NCBI GenBank assembly: GCA_963974715.1
Contig: CAXBDK010000009.1
Span: 62,001-126,000, forward strand
DNA: 64,000 nt
Source: Sediminicola sp963974715
GTDB taxonomy: Bacteria; Bacteroidota; Bacteroidia; Flavobacteriales; Flavobacteriaceae
Reading direction: 5' to 3'
Positions 25,718-35,375 of this stretch are shown here, piece by piece (position 1 is the first letter of the stretch; each line of letters begins with the position of its first letter). The notes under the pieces are model-generated. The model did no database searches. It was not told where the DNA came from and saw only the letters and a program-made list of their open reading frames with translations. Made by a program: the position numbers and the translations under genes.

Positions 25718-26401
25718 TTAAAGTGGCATATTGTAGTCCTTGATCTTGGTGGTCCTTAGGTTGTCCGTTTTTTGGACAAGTGGGCCTAGCCCTTTGTTCT
25801 GTTTTATCTCCTGGGCCTTTAACAGCCAATTACTAGCCGAGGCCTGCCAGTTTTCCATTGGGGCCCTGCCCCCGACTTTCCACCCATTTGCCTGGTAATG
25901 GTTAAAAAATTTCTTGGCCTCCATTTCCACCGAAATTTCCGAATTCCCAAATTCCCTTTCCAGAAAGTCGGCAACTTCCTTTTGGTCCTTTGGCAGCTTA
26001 GCTTTAGTATCGTTTTTAATATGTTTGTTTTTGTTTGTATTACGTACCGATTCTTGTCCGATACTTGTGGCATGCTTGTGCGGTGGTTGTTCGAAAGTTG
26101 TATCAAATTTGAACAGGCTGACCTTACTGCCCTTGTAAGGATTGTGCGAGGGGAAATATTGGAGATATTTCCAGTGGTGCAATTGTTTGATACATCGGTG
26201 GTAGGTGCCCACGGATCCGATCTTGGAATGTTGCATGATCTCTTCCCTGTTGATATGAAAACTGGGACTGAACCTGTTGATGTTCCAAAACTGGAACAGG
26301 GCCATGTAAAGGCTAATGTGGGTTGGATTGAGCCTGTTGTCCTTGGAAAAACTGAAAAAGACCCCATTAAGGTGTTTGATATAATTCATGTGGTACGGCA
26401 A
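25718..26401 (-). CDS. replication-initiator-like winged-helix protein
   Basis: 227 aa. The N-terminal part reads as a winged helix (RLNPTHISLYMALFQFWNIN, then INREEIMQHSKIGSVGTYHR). A polar linker follows, then a C-terminal DnaD/phage-replication-like motif (FFNHYQANGWKVGGRAPMEN, then WQASASNWLLKA). Located directly before the DnaC-like ATPase, it probably recognises the element origin and recruits the loader. Confidence 0.7.
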   Translation of the reverse strand: MPYHMNYIKHLNGVFFSFSKDNRLNPTHISLYMALFQFWNINRFSPSFHINREEIMQHSKIGSVGTYHRCIKQLHHWKYLQYFPSHNPYKGSKVSLFKFDTTFEQPPHKHATSIGQESVRNTNKNKHIKNDTKAKLPKDQKEVADFLEREFGNSEISVEMEAKKFFNHYQANGWKVGGRAPMENWQASASNWLLKAQEIKQNKGLGPLVQKTDNLRTTKIKDYNMPL

Positions 26402-26422
26402 TTGTTTGAGAGGGGATGGGTG

Positions 26423-26698
26423 TCAATCTTTGTTATGTACCCTGTTTTCCTGTAGTACCTTATGGATATCGGCCTGGGCATAATAGATGCGCCCGCCCAT
26501 TTTGGTGTAGGGCAGTACCCCATTGATACGTAGGTTCTGCAAGGTCCCTGCACTTATCTGCAGGAGTTCCCGCACTTCCTGTGATTTTAACCATTGGCGT
26601 TCGGTCTTTTCCTTTGCGCGGACCAGTTCCCTGATTTCTTCCAGTATCTGGAACTTGAACTCCAATAAGTCTTCCGTTGTTACGATGGTTGCTGGCAT
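26423..26698 (-). CDS. HTH_17 / excisionase-like DNA-binding protein
   Basis: 91 aa. An N-terminal helical segment (residues 8-38) is followed by the MerR-type HTH used by AlpA and Xis proteins: WLKSQEVRELLQISAGTLQN, then LPYTKMGGRIYYAQADI. This class acts as recombination directionality factor or activator in Bacteroidota elements. It is 21 bp upstream of the replication-initiator-like gene, giving an excision/replication operon (inference). Confidence 0.8.
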   Translation of the reverse strand: MPATIVTTEDLLEFKFQILEEIRELVRAKEKTERQWLKSQEVRELLQISAGTLQNLRINGVLPYTKMGGRIYYAQADIHKVLQENRVHNKD

Positions 26699-27463
26699 AG
26701 CGATGTAGTTTTAATCCCATTAAATGGGTATAATTTCCCGACGCCCGGCGTCGGTGTGAGATAAGGATCTTTCCTTTGAATACCTCTCGGGCTAGCCCTG
26801 AGGCAGTTGATTAAAAAGCTGCCAGTGGGGGAACCCTAATTTGATCTGACAGCTTTTACAGTGGTTTGGTTTTCGTGCTGCAATTTGGGAAAGTCTGTGG
26901 ACAGTTTTTCACCTGATGACCGGAGGTCAGGTTAAATTTTAACTCACTAAACGAGATTTACTCGATAATCGAGATTTAAATGCTCCACGCCTGTGTGCGA
27001 AATGGCAATTTGGTTTTTTGCCTTATGTCTTGCGAGTTTGCTCCGAGGTTCCAGGCTCACTAAGTGAGATGTATTATGATGTTTGGTACAAGGGGAGGAA
27101 GTTAATGGTTTGCCCAGATGTTTCAGTTTTCATTTTCTTTGCTTGTCCAAAGAAAACGAAACAAAAGAAAGGACACTCCATCATTATGTGTTCCCGAAAA
27201 TCGGAAGGGATTTTCGGGACCGCCGACATGGCCTAAATTTTCTCCAAGGCTTCGAAAATTCTTAACGCCCATGTCGGCTACACTACAGATGGAGGTCACC
27301 CACACCTCCAAACTTTTTGCTTATTAGTAATTCTTTGGTCAATTATTAATCAGCGAATTAAGGATCTGGCCCAAATTGGAAATAGGCCCGGAAAGCCTTC
27401 CATTGCAAATTCTTCCCTGATACTATGTGCCCATTGATTCAGATTCTTATGCTTCGGCTCACT
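26699..27463. other. gene-free stretch, possible element origin region
   Basis: No supported gene. It has CCTGA/TCAGG and CTCGA/TCGAG hairpins near 26916-26970 with a repeated CGAGATTTA, then the 164-bp repeat (27134-27297). Its position before the HTH, Rep and ATPase genes makes it a candidate for a replication or excision control region (inference). Confidence 0.4.
27134..27297. repeat. 164-bp intergenic repeat, copy 2
   Basis: Nearly identical to 14897-15060, same orientation. Confidence 0.75.
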
Positions 27464-28303
27464 TTAATTTTCCGATCGGTCCATATGGTCAAGTAGGTCG
27501 ATGGTGATCTGGTCCAAAAATTTGGTCCTGCTCTTCTGTCGGGATTTGATCTCGGAGAAAATTTTGTAGAAGTCGCCCAGATCGTAATTGAAGACTTTTT
27601 GGAAGGTTTCGGCAATTTCTTTGATATCGGTATTGCCATTATTGAGGACCTTACTTGAATGTAGCGCATAGATGAGTTCCGTAAGCGCTACCTTTGAGGA
27701 AGTCCAATGGAGCCGGGACCGTTTGTGGATGTGGTTTCCCTGGAACAGCTCAGGTCTGTCTATCGCCACATACCTGTTGTGCAAATAGGAGGTAAAACAC
27801 TGCATGGCCTTGATACGTGCGTAAAGCTGGTCATGGGAGGTATTAAAGTGTGGATCCACAAAACTGATGATCGGTTCGGCCAGTAACAACATTGAGTTGT
27901 TTTCCCGCGTGAAATAGAGCTGGTCCAGATGGTCCAGGTCCTGATCGATGTACTGGAAGAAATCAAAGTGCTGCTGAAAGAATTTGTTGGTCCTTTTGAG
28001 TTCCCTGTTCACGGCCTTTTTCTTGGCAGCTATGGAATCATATGCTATCCTGAGTTCAAAAGACCTTATTTTGGCAAAGTAGATCAGATAGCCCAGGGGA
28101 TAGGATTTTATATTCTTAAAAAAATGGATCTCGTCCTCCGGGGTGTGAAAATGATGGCCGGCCAATTGTTTCTTTAGGTTGCCAAGCACAGTGTTACAGT
28201 GGACAATGGCCATATTGGCCTGTTTTTTAATATCGGTAGTCGATCTATAAATTTCCTTTAACTTTGTTTTAAAATCATGGAGCTGAATTTCAAAATCTTT
28301 CAT
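27464..28303 (-). CDS. RteC-family protein
   Basis: 279 aa, the family length. Characteristic features are the helical N-terminus (KEIYRSTTDIKKQANMAIVH), FKNIKSYPLGYLIYFAKIRS, RLHWTSSKVALTELIYALHS, a stretch with IKEIAETFQKVFNYDLGDFY, then RTKFLDQITIDLLDHMD. In CTnDOT, RteC activates excision genes. Its place next to the integrase fits control of excision here. No RteA/RteB or tetracycline-resistance gene is present. Confidence 0.85.
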   Translation of the reverse strand: MKDFEIQLHDFKTKLKEIYRSTTDIKKQANMAIVHCNTVLGNLKKQLAGHHFHTPEDEIHFFKNIKSYPLGYLIYFAKIRSFELRIAYDSIAAKKKAVNRELKRTNKFFQQHFDFFQYIDQDLDHLDQLYFTRENNSMLLLAEPIISFVDPHFNTSHDQLYARIKAMQCFTSYLHNRYVAIDRPELFQGNHIHKRSRLHWTSSKVALTELIYALHSSKVLNNGNTDIKEIAETFQKVFNYDLGDFYKIFSEIKSRQKSRTKFLDQITIDLLDHMDRSEN

Positions 28304-28485
28304 TTATCATTGGTACTGGTTAGGGGGTCGGATAGGGTACCCATCATTATCTGTTATTAGGGGAACCTTAAATATAAGTCAATTCCCACTTTCACCGATT
28401 AAAGTCGATTATTATCCGATGAAATGCACCCATACGAAGAACAGTACAGAAATAACATGTAGACCCACTTCCATCCAGTATACCG

Positions 28486-29718
28486 CTAATTTCCAGTATT
28501 GGTACGTTTTGTCCCGCCCGAACCCAATTTGCTCCTGAGGCTTTCCATATCCTCGCTTATTTTCTTTTCAACTACCCTGGCATATATCTGGGTAGTGGAC
28601 AGTTTTGAATGGCCCAATAATTTTGATACGGTTTCTATGGGGACCCCGTTGGACAGGGTTACGGTGGTGGCAAAGGTGTGCCGTGCCACATGGAATGTGA
28701 GGTGCTTTTTAATTTCCAACATGCCCGATATCTCCTGTAAATATTGGTTGAGTTTTTGGTTGGAACAGACGGGCAAGAGTTTTCCACTAGCATCGCACCT
28801 CGGGCGTTCTTTATACTTTTCTATAATTTCCATGGCTTTCTCCAGCAACGGGACCATTACCCTAATATTGGTCTTTTCCCGTCTGGTGGATATCCAACGG
28901 TTGCCATCTATGCCAATGACGATATTGTCGGGCGTCAGTTTATGGACATCGGAATAGGAAAGTCCGGTATAACAGGCAAATATGAAAATGTCCCTGGTGG
29001 TGTTGAGGCTGCTCCTTAGAAATTGGTGGTCCTCGATTATGGAAAGTTCGGATTCCGATAAGTAGTCCCTATCCGTTTTTGTGAACCTCAGCTTGTATTT
29101 GGACGAAGGATTTTTTTGTATCCACTCCAATTGGGCGGCCAGGTTCAACATTTTCTTGAAGCGCTCCATATGCTTCATGAGTCCGTTGTTCTCTAATCCC
29201 CCCTTTTTGCGTAGGTACCTTTCAAAGTCGATCACAAATTCATAGTTGAGGTTGGTCAGGTAAATGTCCCCCTGGTGTTTTTTAGCCAAGAACTCTTTAA
29301 GATAACGTTCCGTGGTATAGTAATTTTTTAGGGTGCCGCTTCTGAGCACGGTGACCATAGTTTCATTATGGTAGGTGATCAGTTCCAACAATGTCTTTTG
29401 GTCGTGGTCCTGGCCCGTAAAGCGGGCCTTCATGGCCTTGGCGGTGATGAGTCCCCCTTTCTTTTGCAGCTCGTCATATGCGTCCATGATACGGACGTGG
29501 ACCTTATCGATATACCGGTTGATGGTCCGTATTTTTTCTGAACTGCCGGTCACCCGATTGTTGGGGGAATCCCAAAGGTTTGGTGGAATGCTCTTTTTGA
29601 GGCTTATTTCGACCCGTTTTCCGTTGACGGTGATCCGGGCATAAATTAACGCGGACCCCGCATTGTTTGGATTTTGTCGGATGAAGAAGGATACTCCGAA
29701 GGATTTTGTCAAACTCAT
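28486..29718 (-). CDS. CTnDOT-type tyrosine recombinase (integrase)
   Basis: 410 aa: an N-terminal arm-binding domain (1-100), a SAM-like core-binding domain (about 105-205) and the catalytic domain (about 215-395). Visible catalytic residues are Lys282, His343 and Arg346 in FHVARHTFA, His370 in LLGH and Tyr379 in TTQIYARV. The first catalytic Arg position is Ser254 in TGLSYSDV, as in IntDOT, which works without it. The gene lies 227 bp from the tRNA 3' end, with the arm repeats in between, and defines the element. Confidence 0.92.
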   Translation of the reverse strand: MSLTKSFGVSFFIRQNPNNAGSALIYARITVNGKRVEISLKKSIPPNLWDSPNNRVTGSSEKIRTINRYIDKVHVRIMDAYDELQKKGGLITAKAMKARFTGQDHDQKTLLELITYHNETMVTVLRSGTLKNYYTTERYLKEFLAKKHQGDIYLTNLNYEFVIDFERYLRKKGGLENNGLMKHMERFKKMLNLAAQLEWIQKNPSSKYKLRFTKTDRDYLSESELSIIEDHQFLRSSLNTTRDIFIFACYTGLSYSDVHKLTPDNIVIGIDGNRWISTRREKTNIRVMVPLLEKAMEIIEKYKERPRCDASGKLLPVCSNQKLNQYLQEISGMLEIKKHLTFHVARHTFATTVTLSNGVPIETVSKLLGHSKLSTTQIYARVVEKKISEDMESLRSKLGSGGTKRTNTGN

Positions 29719-29798
29719 TTTAATAGTGTTTTGGTTAGACGATTTCTCGCTGTACGAAAATCAAACCACTACTAAAAAGTTCCAAAAATTGGTTTTTT

Positions 29799-29822
29799 AA
29801 CTCACCTAATAACTCACCTTTT
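29799..29822. repeat. right putative integrase arm site
   Basis: Counterpart of 3972-3995 (23 of 24 identical, same orientation). A further TAACTCACTTTTT half-site follows at 29831. Confidence 0.6.
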
Positions 29823-29874
29823 GCCCCAAATAACTCACTTTTTACTTGAAAGGCGTTATTTCATTTTAAAAGAG

Positions 29875-29900
29875 AAAACACCAGTAAATACTGGTGTTTT
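29875..29900 (-). terminator. terminator behind tRNA-Pro supplied by the element
   Basis: Perfect 12-bp stem (29875-29886 with 29889-29900) with a two-base centre; its AAAA/TTTT ends give a U-tract in either direction. It replaces the displaced chromosomal terminator at 3862. Confidence 0.65.
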
Positions 29901-29940
29901 CGTTGATTTTGGTGGTTTTTGATATGAATTAAAAACCTTA

Positions 29941-30018
<78 letters not shown>

Positions 30019-30270
30019 AAAAATGTTACATTAAGAAAATAGGCTTTTGCTATTGATGGACAGCGGAGTTACCCGATTTTCGCCCCTATCCTTTTGCAAT
30101 CAGCACCTTACATTTTTACATGTTTCCCAACCCCGGTAATAATTGGCTGGGTTCCCTTAATTGTTGCGCAAAAATAATAAAACTGTATACATTTTGGGCC
30201 AAAAAATCCATTAAATTTTAAATTTTTGGATTTACGCCCCTTTCCTTTCAATAAATCCCCACCGCTCCCT

Positions 30271-32619
30271 TTAATGGGTCCGTACCGGATTCACCTTGCT
30301 GCAACTATCTATTTTTTCCAATAAAATTCCGCTGCTTATCGGCTTGGTCATATAATCGTTCACCCCTAGGTCCATCACCTTTTTTCGGGTAGCATCCGTG
30401 GTGTCCGCCGTAATGGCTATAATGGGGATCTTTCGTAAGCGTTCCCCCAATTTGCCGCTCCTGATGATCTTGGTGGCCTCGTAACCGTCCATTATGGGCA
30501 TTTGGATGTCCATAAGCACCAGATGATAGGTTTCTTTCCCTAAAGCCTGTATGGCTTCCGACCCGTTGCCCACTATGTCGAACTTCATATGGGGCCAACG
30601 CCCCAAGAACTTCCGCATCACCATTTGGTTCAGCGCATTGTCCTCTACCACCAATATCCGTATCGTTTGTGGGGAGTCCCCAGTAGGACCGCCACTGCTA
30701 ACGGTGGCTCCCTTAAAGGGCAGGTCGATCTTTACTTCCGTTCCCCTTCCTTCCCAACTGTCCAGCGCAATGGTCCCCCCAAAGAGTTCCACCAGGTGTT
30801 TTACTATGTTAAGGCCCAATCCGATACCGCCAAAATTTCGTGTGTCCCCCAAGCGCATCTGGCCAAAACTCTCATATATCTTGGCCTTCATATCGTTGCT
30901 GATGCCCACGCCGGTGTCCATTACCCTTAAGGAAAAACGGTAATTGTTATCGGTGTTTTTGGCGCTCGTAAGGGTAAACTGCACACTTCCGGTACGGGTA
31001 AACTTTACCGCATTGCTGAGCACATTGTTTACGATCTGTACCAATCGTTCCCGATCGCCCTCCACTCGTTTGGGCAAATTGGGGTCCATATCAAAGAGAT
31101 AGCCCAATCCCTTGTTTTCCGCTTGGATCTTCCAATTATCACTTATCTGTTTTAAGGCTTCCCTTGGATCGAACTCTTCGTTCCGCAAGGTGAGCTGGTT
31201 TTTTTCGATCTTTTCGAAATCCAGGATATCGTTGATGCTCCCCAACAAACTTATGGAGGCGTATTTTATGATCTCGAAATTCCGCTTGTTGCCATGGCTC
31301 CCGCTATGCGCCAACTGTTCGTCCACCACCCCCATGATCGCATTTAAGGGCGTGCGAAGTTCATGGCTCATATTGGACATAAAACTACTCTTCAGCTCAC
31401 TGATCTCTTCCGATTTTTTAAGGGCCAGCTCGTGCGAGCGTTCCTTTTCCACCCGTAGGTTCCGGATCAAATTGGTCATGGACAGGGACAGGAAAACCAC
31501 TTCAAGTCCGGCACCCAACTTGGCACTGTTCTGGATCAAAAAGGTATTCGGCAGCAAACTAAGGTTGTTCATTACAAACCCGAGCAACCCCACCACCAAA
31601 AAGAAGATACCTATGGAAAAGTAGGGGTCGATGGGTATACGCCGTACCCTCATTACCAAAACGGTGGATAAAATCAATAAAAGGCTTATCAATCCGTTGA
31701 GGTTGCTCAAGGGATAGGCAAATGCCAAGGTTTTCTCGCCCATGAACAACATAAGGAACAGCACCGATATAATGGCATAAATGGCATTGTAGGCATGCCG
31801 GAACAATTTGTTCCTTTTTTCGATATCCAAAAAATGTTCGCAATATTTCAATAGAAAAACGTTGGACAATAATCCGGTGATCAGGACGATCCTGGCATTC
31901 AGATAGCCACCATCGGGAAACACGAACTGAAATAGGAGTCCGTCCAAAGAGGCCTGCAGCAGGGCGATGGAAAACACATAAAAACCGTAATAAAGAAAAG
32001 TCCTTTCCAGAAGGCTCCTATAAAAGAACAGGTATACGATCCCGGCCAACAGCAGCAATCCGTAAAACATGCCCAAGAAAAGCTGTTGGCCATAGTTCTG
32101 CTGCCAGAAAGAATCGGCATCATATAAGGACAAGGGAAGGTTAATGGTCTCCCCATCGCTTTTTAAGCGTACATAAAAGGAGCTTGTGCGTTGCGGGGGA
32201 AGGGTGATCTTAAAAACGGTGGACCTATGGGGCACCTGTCGCTCTGCAAAGGGAAGTTGATCGCCGCTCTTGAATTGGCGAACTCCGGAACTATCGATCT
32301 GGTAGAGCAATGCTTCATCGGTGACGGGACGGGCGGTTTCCAGATAATAATCGCGTGCCACGTCGCTGCTGTTCCGCAGCTTAAAACGTACCCAATAATA
32401 ATGGGTGGTAAAACCTACGCTTTGGTTATCGGATTCCAAGGGCAAAAAAAGCAGTTGGGGGTCGGCCAACATTTCATCCAGATCCAATTCCCTGTTTCCG
32501 GTCGTGGCGAACTCCGCATATTCGTACAGCTTCCCCGTGCTATGCTCGGGGTCAAAGGTGGGGGACTGACCCATTGCACTTATACCGATCAATAAGATCG
32601 TGCTCAGCAATAGTCTCAT
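30271..32619 (-). CDS. 7TMR-DISM hybrid sensor histidine kinase / response regulator
   Basis: 782 aa. Signal peptide (1-17), extracellular 7TMR-DISM sensor domain (about 25-165), seven hydrophobic segments (about 180-388), HisKA with His419 in MSHELRTPLNAIMG, and HATPase with N-box NNVLSNAVKF and G-boxes DTGVGIS and GGIGLGL. A C-terminal receiver has the phospho-acceptor Asp704 in VLMDIQMPIMDG and Lys759. No HPt or DNA-binding domain is present, so phosphate must pass to a separate partner. No partner gene is adjacent. The 7TMR-DISM class is thought to sense small ligands such as carbohydrates. Confidence 0.9.
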   Translation of the reverse strand: MRLLLSTILLIGISAMGQSPTFDPEHSTGKLYEYAEFATTGNRELDLDEMLADPQLLFLPLESDNQSVGFTTHYYWVRFKLRNSSDVARDYYLETARPVTDEALLYQIDSSGVRQFKSGDQLPFAERQVPHRSTVFKITLPPQRTSSFYVRLKSDGETINLPLSLYDADSFWQQNYGQQLFLGMFYGLLLLAGIVYLFFYRSLLERTFLYYGFYVFSIALLQASLDGLLFQFVFPDGGYLNARIVLITGLLSNVFLLKYCEHFLDIEKRNKLFRHAYNAIYAIISVLFLMLFMGEKTLAFAYPLSNLNGLISLLLILSTVLVMRVRRIPIDPYFSIGIFFLVVGLLGFVMNNLSLLPNTFLIQNSAKLGAGLEVVFLSLSMTNLIRNLRVEKERSHELALKKSEEISELKSSFMSNMSHELRTPLNAIMGVVDEQLAHSGSHGNKRNFEIIKYASISLLGSINDILDFEKIEKNQLTLRNEEFDPREALKQISDNWKIQAENKGLGYLFDMDPNLPKRVEGDRERLVQIVNNVLSNAVKFTRTGSVQFTLTSAKNTDNNYRFSLRVMDTGVGISNDMKAKIYESFGQMRLGDTRNFGGIGLGLNIVKHLVELFGGTIALDSWEGRGTEVKIDLPFKGATVSSGGPTGDSPQTIRILVVEDNALNQMVMRKFLGRWPHMKFDIVGNGSEAIQALGKETYHLVLMDIQMPIMDGYEATKIIRSGKLGERLRKIPIIAITADTTDATRKKVMDLGVNDYMTKPISSGILLEKIDSCSKVNPVRTH

Positions 32620-32786
32620 AAGTAGGTAATTTCGTCTATTTAACAGTAACGGGAGAATTTCCCCAATAGTCTGACGAAGTACATAAAATCGACCAAAAGG
32701 CCTAAAATACGGGCAAGAACATCAAAAAAGGAGATTCCATATACCAAAATACCTTTAAAAATACCTATTTATGCCATCTCCGGACC

Positions 32787-32820
32787 AAAAAAAAGTCGTG
32801 GATAAACAAGTACCCACGAC
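32787..32820 (-). terminator. intrinsic terminator
   Basis: Minus-strand GTCGTGG/CCACGAC stem followed by eight T residues, 36 bp past the stop of the lipoprotein gene at 32856. Confidence 0.7.
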
Positions 32821-32855
32821 CAAACCAACAAAACAAAAACTAAAATTTCCTTGTG

Positions 32856-33644
32856 TTACCAGGCAATTTGGTACGTATTGCCACTGCCCATGGTCAAGGT
32901 GGCGGTCTGGTTGCCATGAAAGACTACCTCCCCCGAAAAGTCATAACTGTTGCCATTGGATACCTCTCCTTTAAAAGAAGCGGAAACCGTACCGGAAACG
33001 ATATTGTAATTGGATTTTAAGATCTGTAGATTTTCGGTGTCCAACTGTACGGTACTGTTAAAGGTATTTTCATTGTTTACAAAGGATTCCTGGGTACCCC
33101 TGCGGATAAATTCCTCGTTCAGTTGATACATTTCCTCTCCTCCTTTTAGGCTTATGATCTCTATCTGTGCGGTATCGCTCCCTGAAGAGGACATCCTTGG
33201 GGTGGCATAGACCCCTGTGCCATCCAATGAAAAATTATAGGAAATGGGATTACCATTGGCATCGCAGCCAACGATCCAGCTCCACACGTAGTTGATATCA
33301 TATACGATACTACCGGATTCCTTGGTGATGACATAGGAAGAGCTGTATTCTTCCCCGCATACATAGTCCCCTTCCTTGGAACTATTGGCCTCACGGGATG
33401 CCGTATAGCTCCCATCCTGCAGAATGTAAATGGCTTCCATACTTTCCTCGGTCATCCCTCCCGCTTCGGGGGAAACGGCCAGGATAATGGCTTCCGCCGC
33501 TTCCTCTTCTGAAATGGCCGCGGTATCCATGTCTCCATTGCCATCATCATCGCTACAGGAAATGGCGGTCAGGATCATTGCCGTTCCCAATAAAATGGAG
33601 AACGGTCTTTTAAATACTATTGGTCTTAAAACTGAATTTTTCAT
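32856..33644 (-). CDS. surface lipoprotein of unknown function
   Basis: 262 aa. Signal peptide with lipobox ILTAISC followed by an acidic SDDDGNGDMD stretch, the type of signal that sends Bacteroidota lipoproteins to the cell surface. The mature part is Ser/Thr/Asn-rich and probably all-beta, ending in a strand pair (YDFSGEVVFHGNQTATLTMG). The protein at 44096-44839 has the same plan (acidic start, EEAAEAI-like helix, similar C-terminal strands), so they are probably paralogues. Confidence 0.75.
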   Translation of the reverse strand: MKNSVLRPIVFKRPFSILLGTAMILTAISCSDDDGNGDMDTAAISEEEAAEAIILAVSPEAGGMTEESMEAIYILQDGSYTASREANSSKEGDYVCGEEYSSSYVITKESGSIVYDINYVWSWIVGCDANGNPISYNFSLDGTGVYATPRMSSSGSDTAQIEIISLKGGEEMYQLNEEFIRRGTQESFVNNENTFNSTVQLDTENLQILKSNYNIVSGTVSASFKGEVSNGNSYDFSGEVVFHGNQTATLTMGSGNTYQIAW

Positions 33645-33742
33645 ACTTATGGGTGTTTATTGTTTATGCCGCTAAACTATTTCCAATACCCTACATTCTC
33701 CACCCAAAATGCGCCGAAGCTGAACAATTGAAGGGTGAAACG

Positions 33743-34522
33743 TTATCCTTTGGAGTCCATCCTTCCCCGTAAATAATCCGCAAACCCCTTGAAATTCAAT
33801 ATCAATGGGTTATTGCTTATGAATCCGAGGGTAGTGCCATAGACTGGTTTTTCCCCTTCGGGGCTATAGGTGCCAAAGATCCTGTCCCAAATGATCAGGA
33901 CCCCCCCAAAGTTCTTGTCCAGATAGGGTTCATTGGAAGCATGGTGCACCCTATGTGCCGAAGGAGTGGACAGTATTCCCTCAAGCACCCCCAATTTTCC
34001 CACTGCCTCGGTATGCAAAAAAAATTGGTAGATCAGATTAAGGGCAAAGGAGATCACTATATGTTCCAAGGGAAAGCCCAGCAGGATCAAAGGGGCCAAT
34101 ACAAAAGGGGTGATAAGGGCGTTCATCCAGTTTAACCGATAGGCAACGGTAAGGTTCATGAACATACTGGAATGGTGTATCAGGTGAAAGGCCCACAAGA
34201 ACTTTATCCTATGGGAAAACCTATGGTACCAATAATACACAAAATCCACCACTAGAAAACTGACCATAAAGGTCCATACCGTAGATGGGAGCGGACCTAG
34301 GGACCAAGTGGAGAGGAAATCCAAAAATTTGAACTGCACCCCATAAAAGAGCAATTTGGACAATTGAAAACCCAAAAAGATAAAGATGTTTGCCATGGTA
34401 TCCTTTATCCCGTAGGCCTTTTTATTGGTATACCAACTCCATATGATTTCCAAAAAAATAAAAAAAGACAAGAGCAGCAGAAAAATACCCTTGAACTGTA
34501 TAAAATTGTTAGTTGTTTCCAT
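33743..34522 (-). CDS. sterol desaturase / fatty acid hydroxylase family protein
   Basis: 259 aa membrane protein with the three His clusters that bind the di-iron centre: HRFSH, HLIHHSSM and HRVHHA. About five hydrophobic segments surround them. The family hydroxylates or desaturates lipids at the membrane face; the substrate here (carotenoid, fatty acid or ether lipid) is not evident. Confidence 0.88.
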   Translation of the reverse strand: METTNNFIQFKGIFLLLLSFFIFLEIIWSWYTNKKAYGIKDTMANIFIFLGFQLSKLLFYGVQFKFLDFLSTWSLGPLPSTVWTFMVSFLVVDFVYYWYHRFSHRIKFLWAFHLIHHSSMFMNLTVAYRLNWMNALITPFVLAPLILLGFPLEHIVISFALNLIYQFFLHTEAVGKLGVLEGILSTPSAHRVHHASNEPYLDKNFGGVLIIWDRIFGTYSPEGEKPVYGTTLGFISNNPLILNFKGFADYLRGRMDSKG

Positions 34523-34604
34523 GGGAACTTTTTGCCTTAAAAGTGCCCAATTTCCTTGTGGTTGGATAAAAAAAAAGACCGAAGCTGTAAAAATGGAAGG
34601 CCAA

Positions 34605-35375
34605 CTATTCGTCCATCCACTTTTTAAATTCAGGGGCCTTGGCCTTACTGACTATTATTTTTTCTTCCGGTTTGGGCAATACATTGATCAGCAGCCTTCC
34701 GTTAAAATAAAAGTCGATGTCCACTATGGCACTTCGTTGCACAATGAACTGCCTATTGGCCCTAAAGAACTGTATGGGGGATATTTCCTCCTGGATCCGT
34801 TCCAAGGTAGCGTCTATAACGTATTTTTTGTTTTCCTTGGTCTGGGCATATACAATTTCCAGATAGGTATAAAACCACTGTATCCGGTCCACGCCCAAGG
34901 GAATTAACTTATTCTGGTAATGCACCAAATAGGCCTCCCTAAAGGAAGTCGCTGCCCGTCCTTCCATAAAATCCATCAGGGATCGGATCTTCTCAATGGA
35001 GGTAAAGAGCCCAGTGGTCTGTTTAAATTTTTGGAGGGCGTTCTGCAGATCGGGCTTTTGGAAGGGCTTTAGGATATAATCAATTCCATTTACCTTGAAC
35101 GCTTCCAGGGCATAATCGTCATACGCGGTGATGAAGACCACCGGAATGGAGGGTTTGATGGTGTGGAAGATTTCAAATGACAGGCCATCGGTAAGTCGAA
35201 TGTCCATAAACAACAGGTCACATTTTTGCATATTTTCCGTAAGCCATGCCACTGCTTCCTTTATGCTTCCCATTTTATGCAGCACCGTATTACTGTTATC
35301 TATCTCATTTAAGGTATATTCCAGATGTTCGGCTAGGGAGGGTTCGTCCTCTATAATAGCGATGTTGAGTGGCAT
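34605..35375 (-). CDS. LytTR-family response regulator
   Basis: 256 aa. Receiver domain (3-120) with acidic pocket Glu9-Asp10, Asp58 in LFMDIRLTDG and Lys103 in YILKPF. LytTR DNA-binding domain (about 150-250: RIQWFYTYLEIVYAQ, FFRANRQFIVQR). The partner kinase is probably the LytS-like protein at 36245, separated by one unrelated membrane gene. Confidence 0.9.
   Translation of the reverse strand: MPLNIAIIEDEPSLAEHLEYTLNEIDNSNTVLHKMGSIKEAVAWLTENMQKCDLLFMDIRLTDGLSFEIFHTIKPSIPVVFITAYDDYALEAFKVNGIDYILKPFQKPDLQNALQKFKQTTGLFTSIEKIRSLMDFMEGRAATSFREAYLVHYQNKLIPLGVDRIQWFYTYLEIVYAQTKENKKYVIDATLERIQEEISPIQFFRANRQFIVQRSAIVDIDFYFNGRLLINVLPKPEEKIIVSKAKAPEFKKWMDE

Noticed and set aside
25716..25829. Longer start for the DnaC-like ATPase
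   Set aside because: The extension overlaps the upstream gene by over 100 bp; the ATG at 25715 gives the usual tight spacing and a normal N-terminus.
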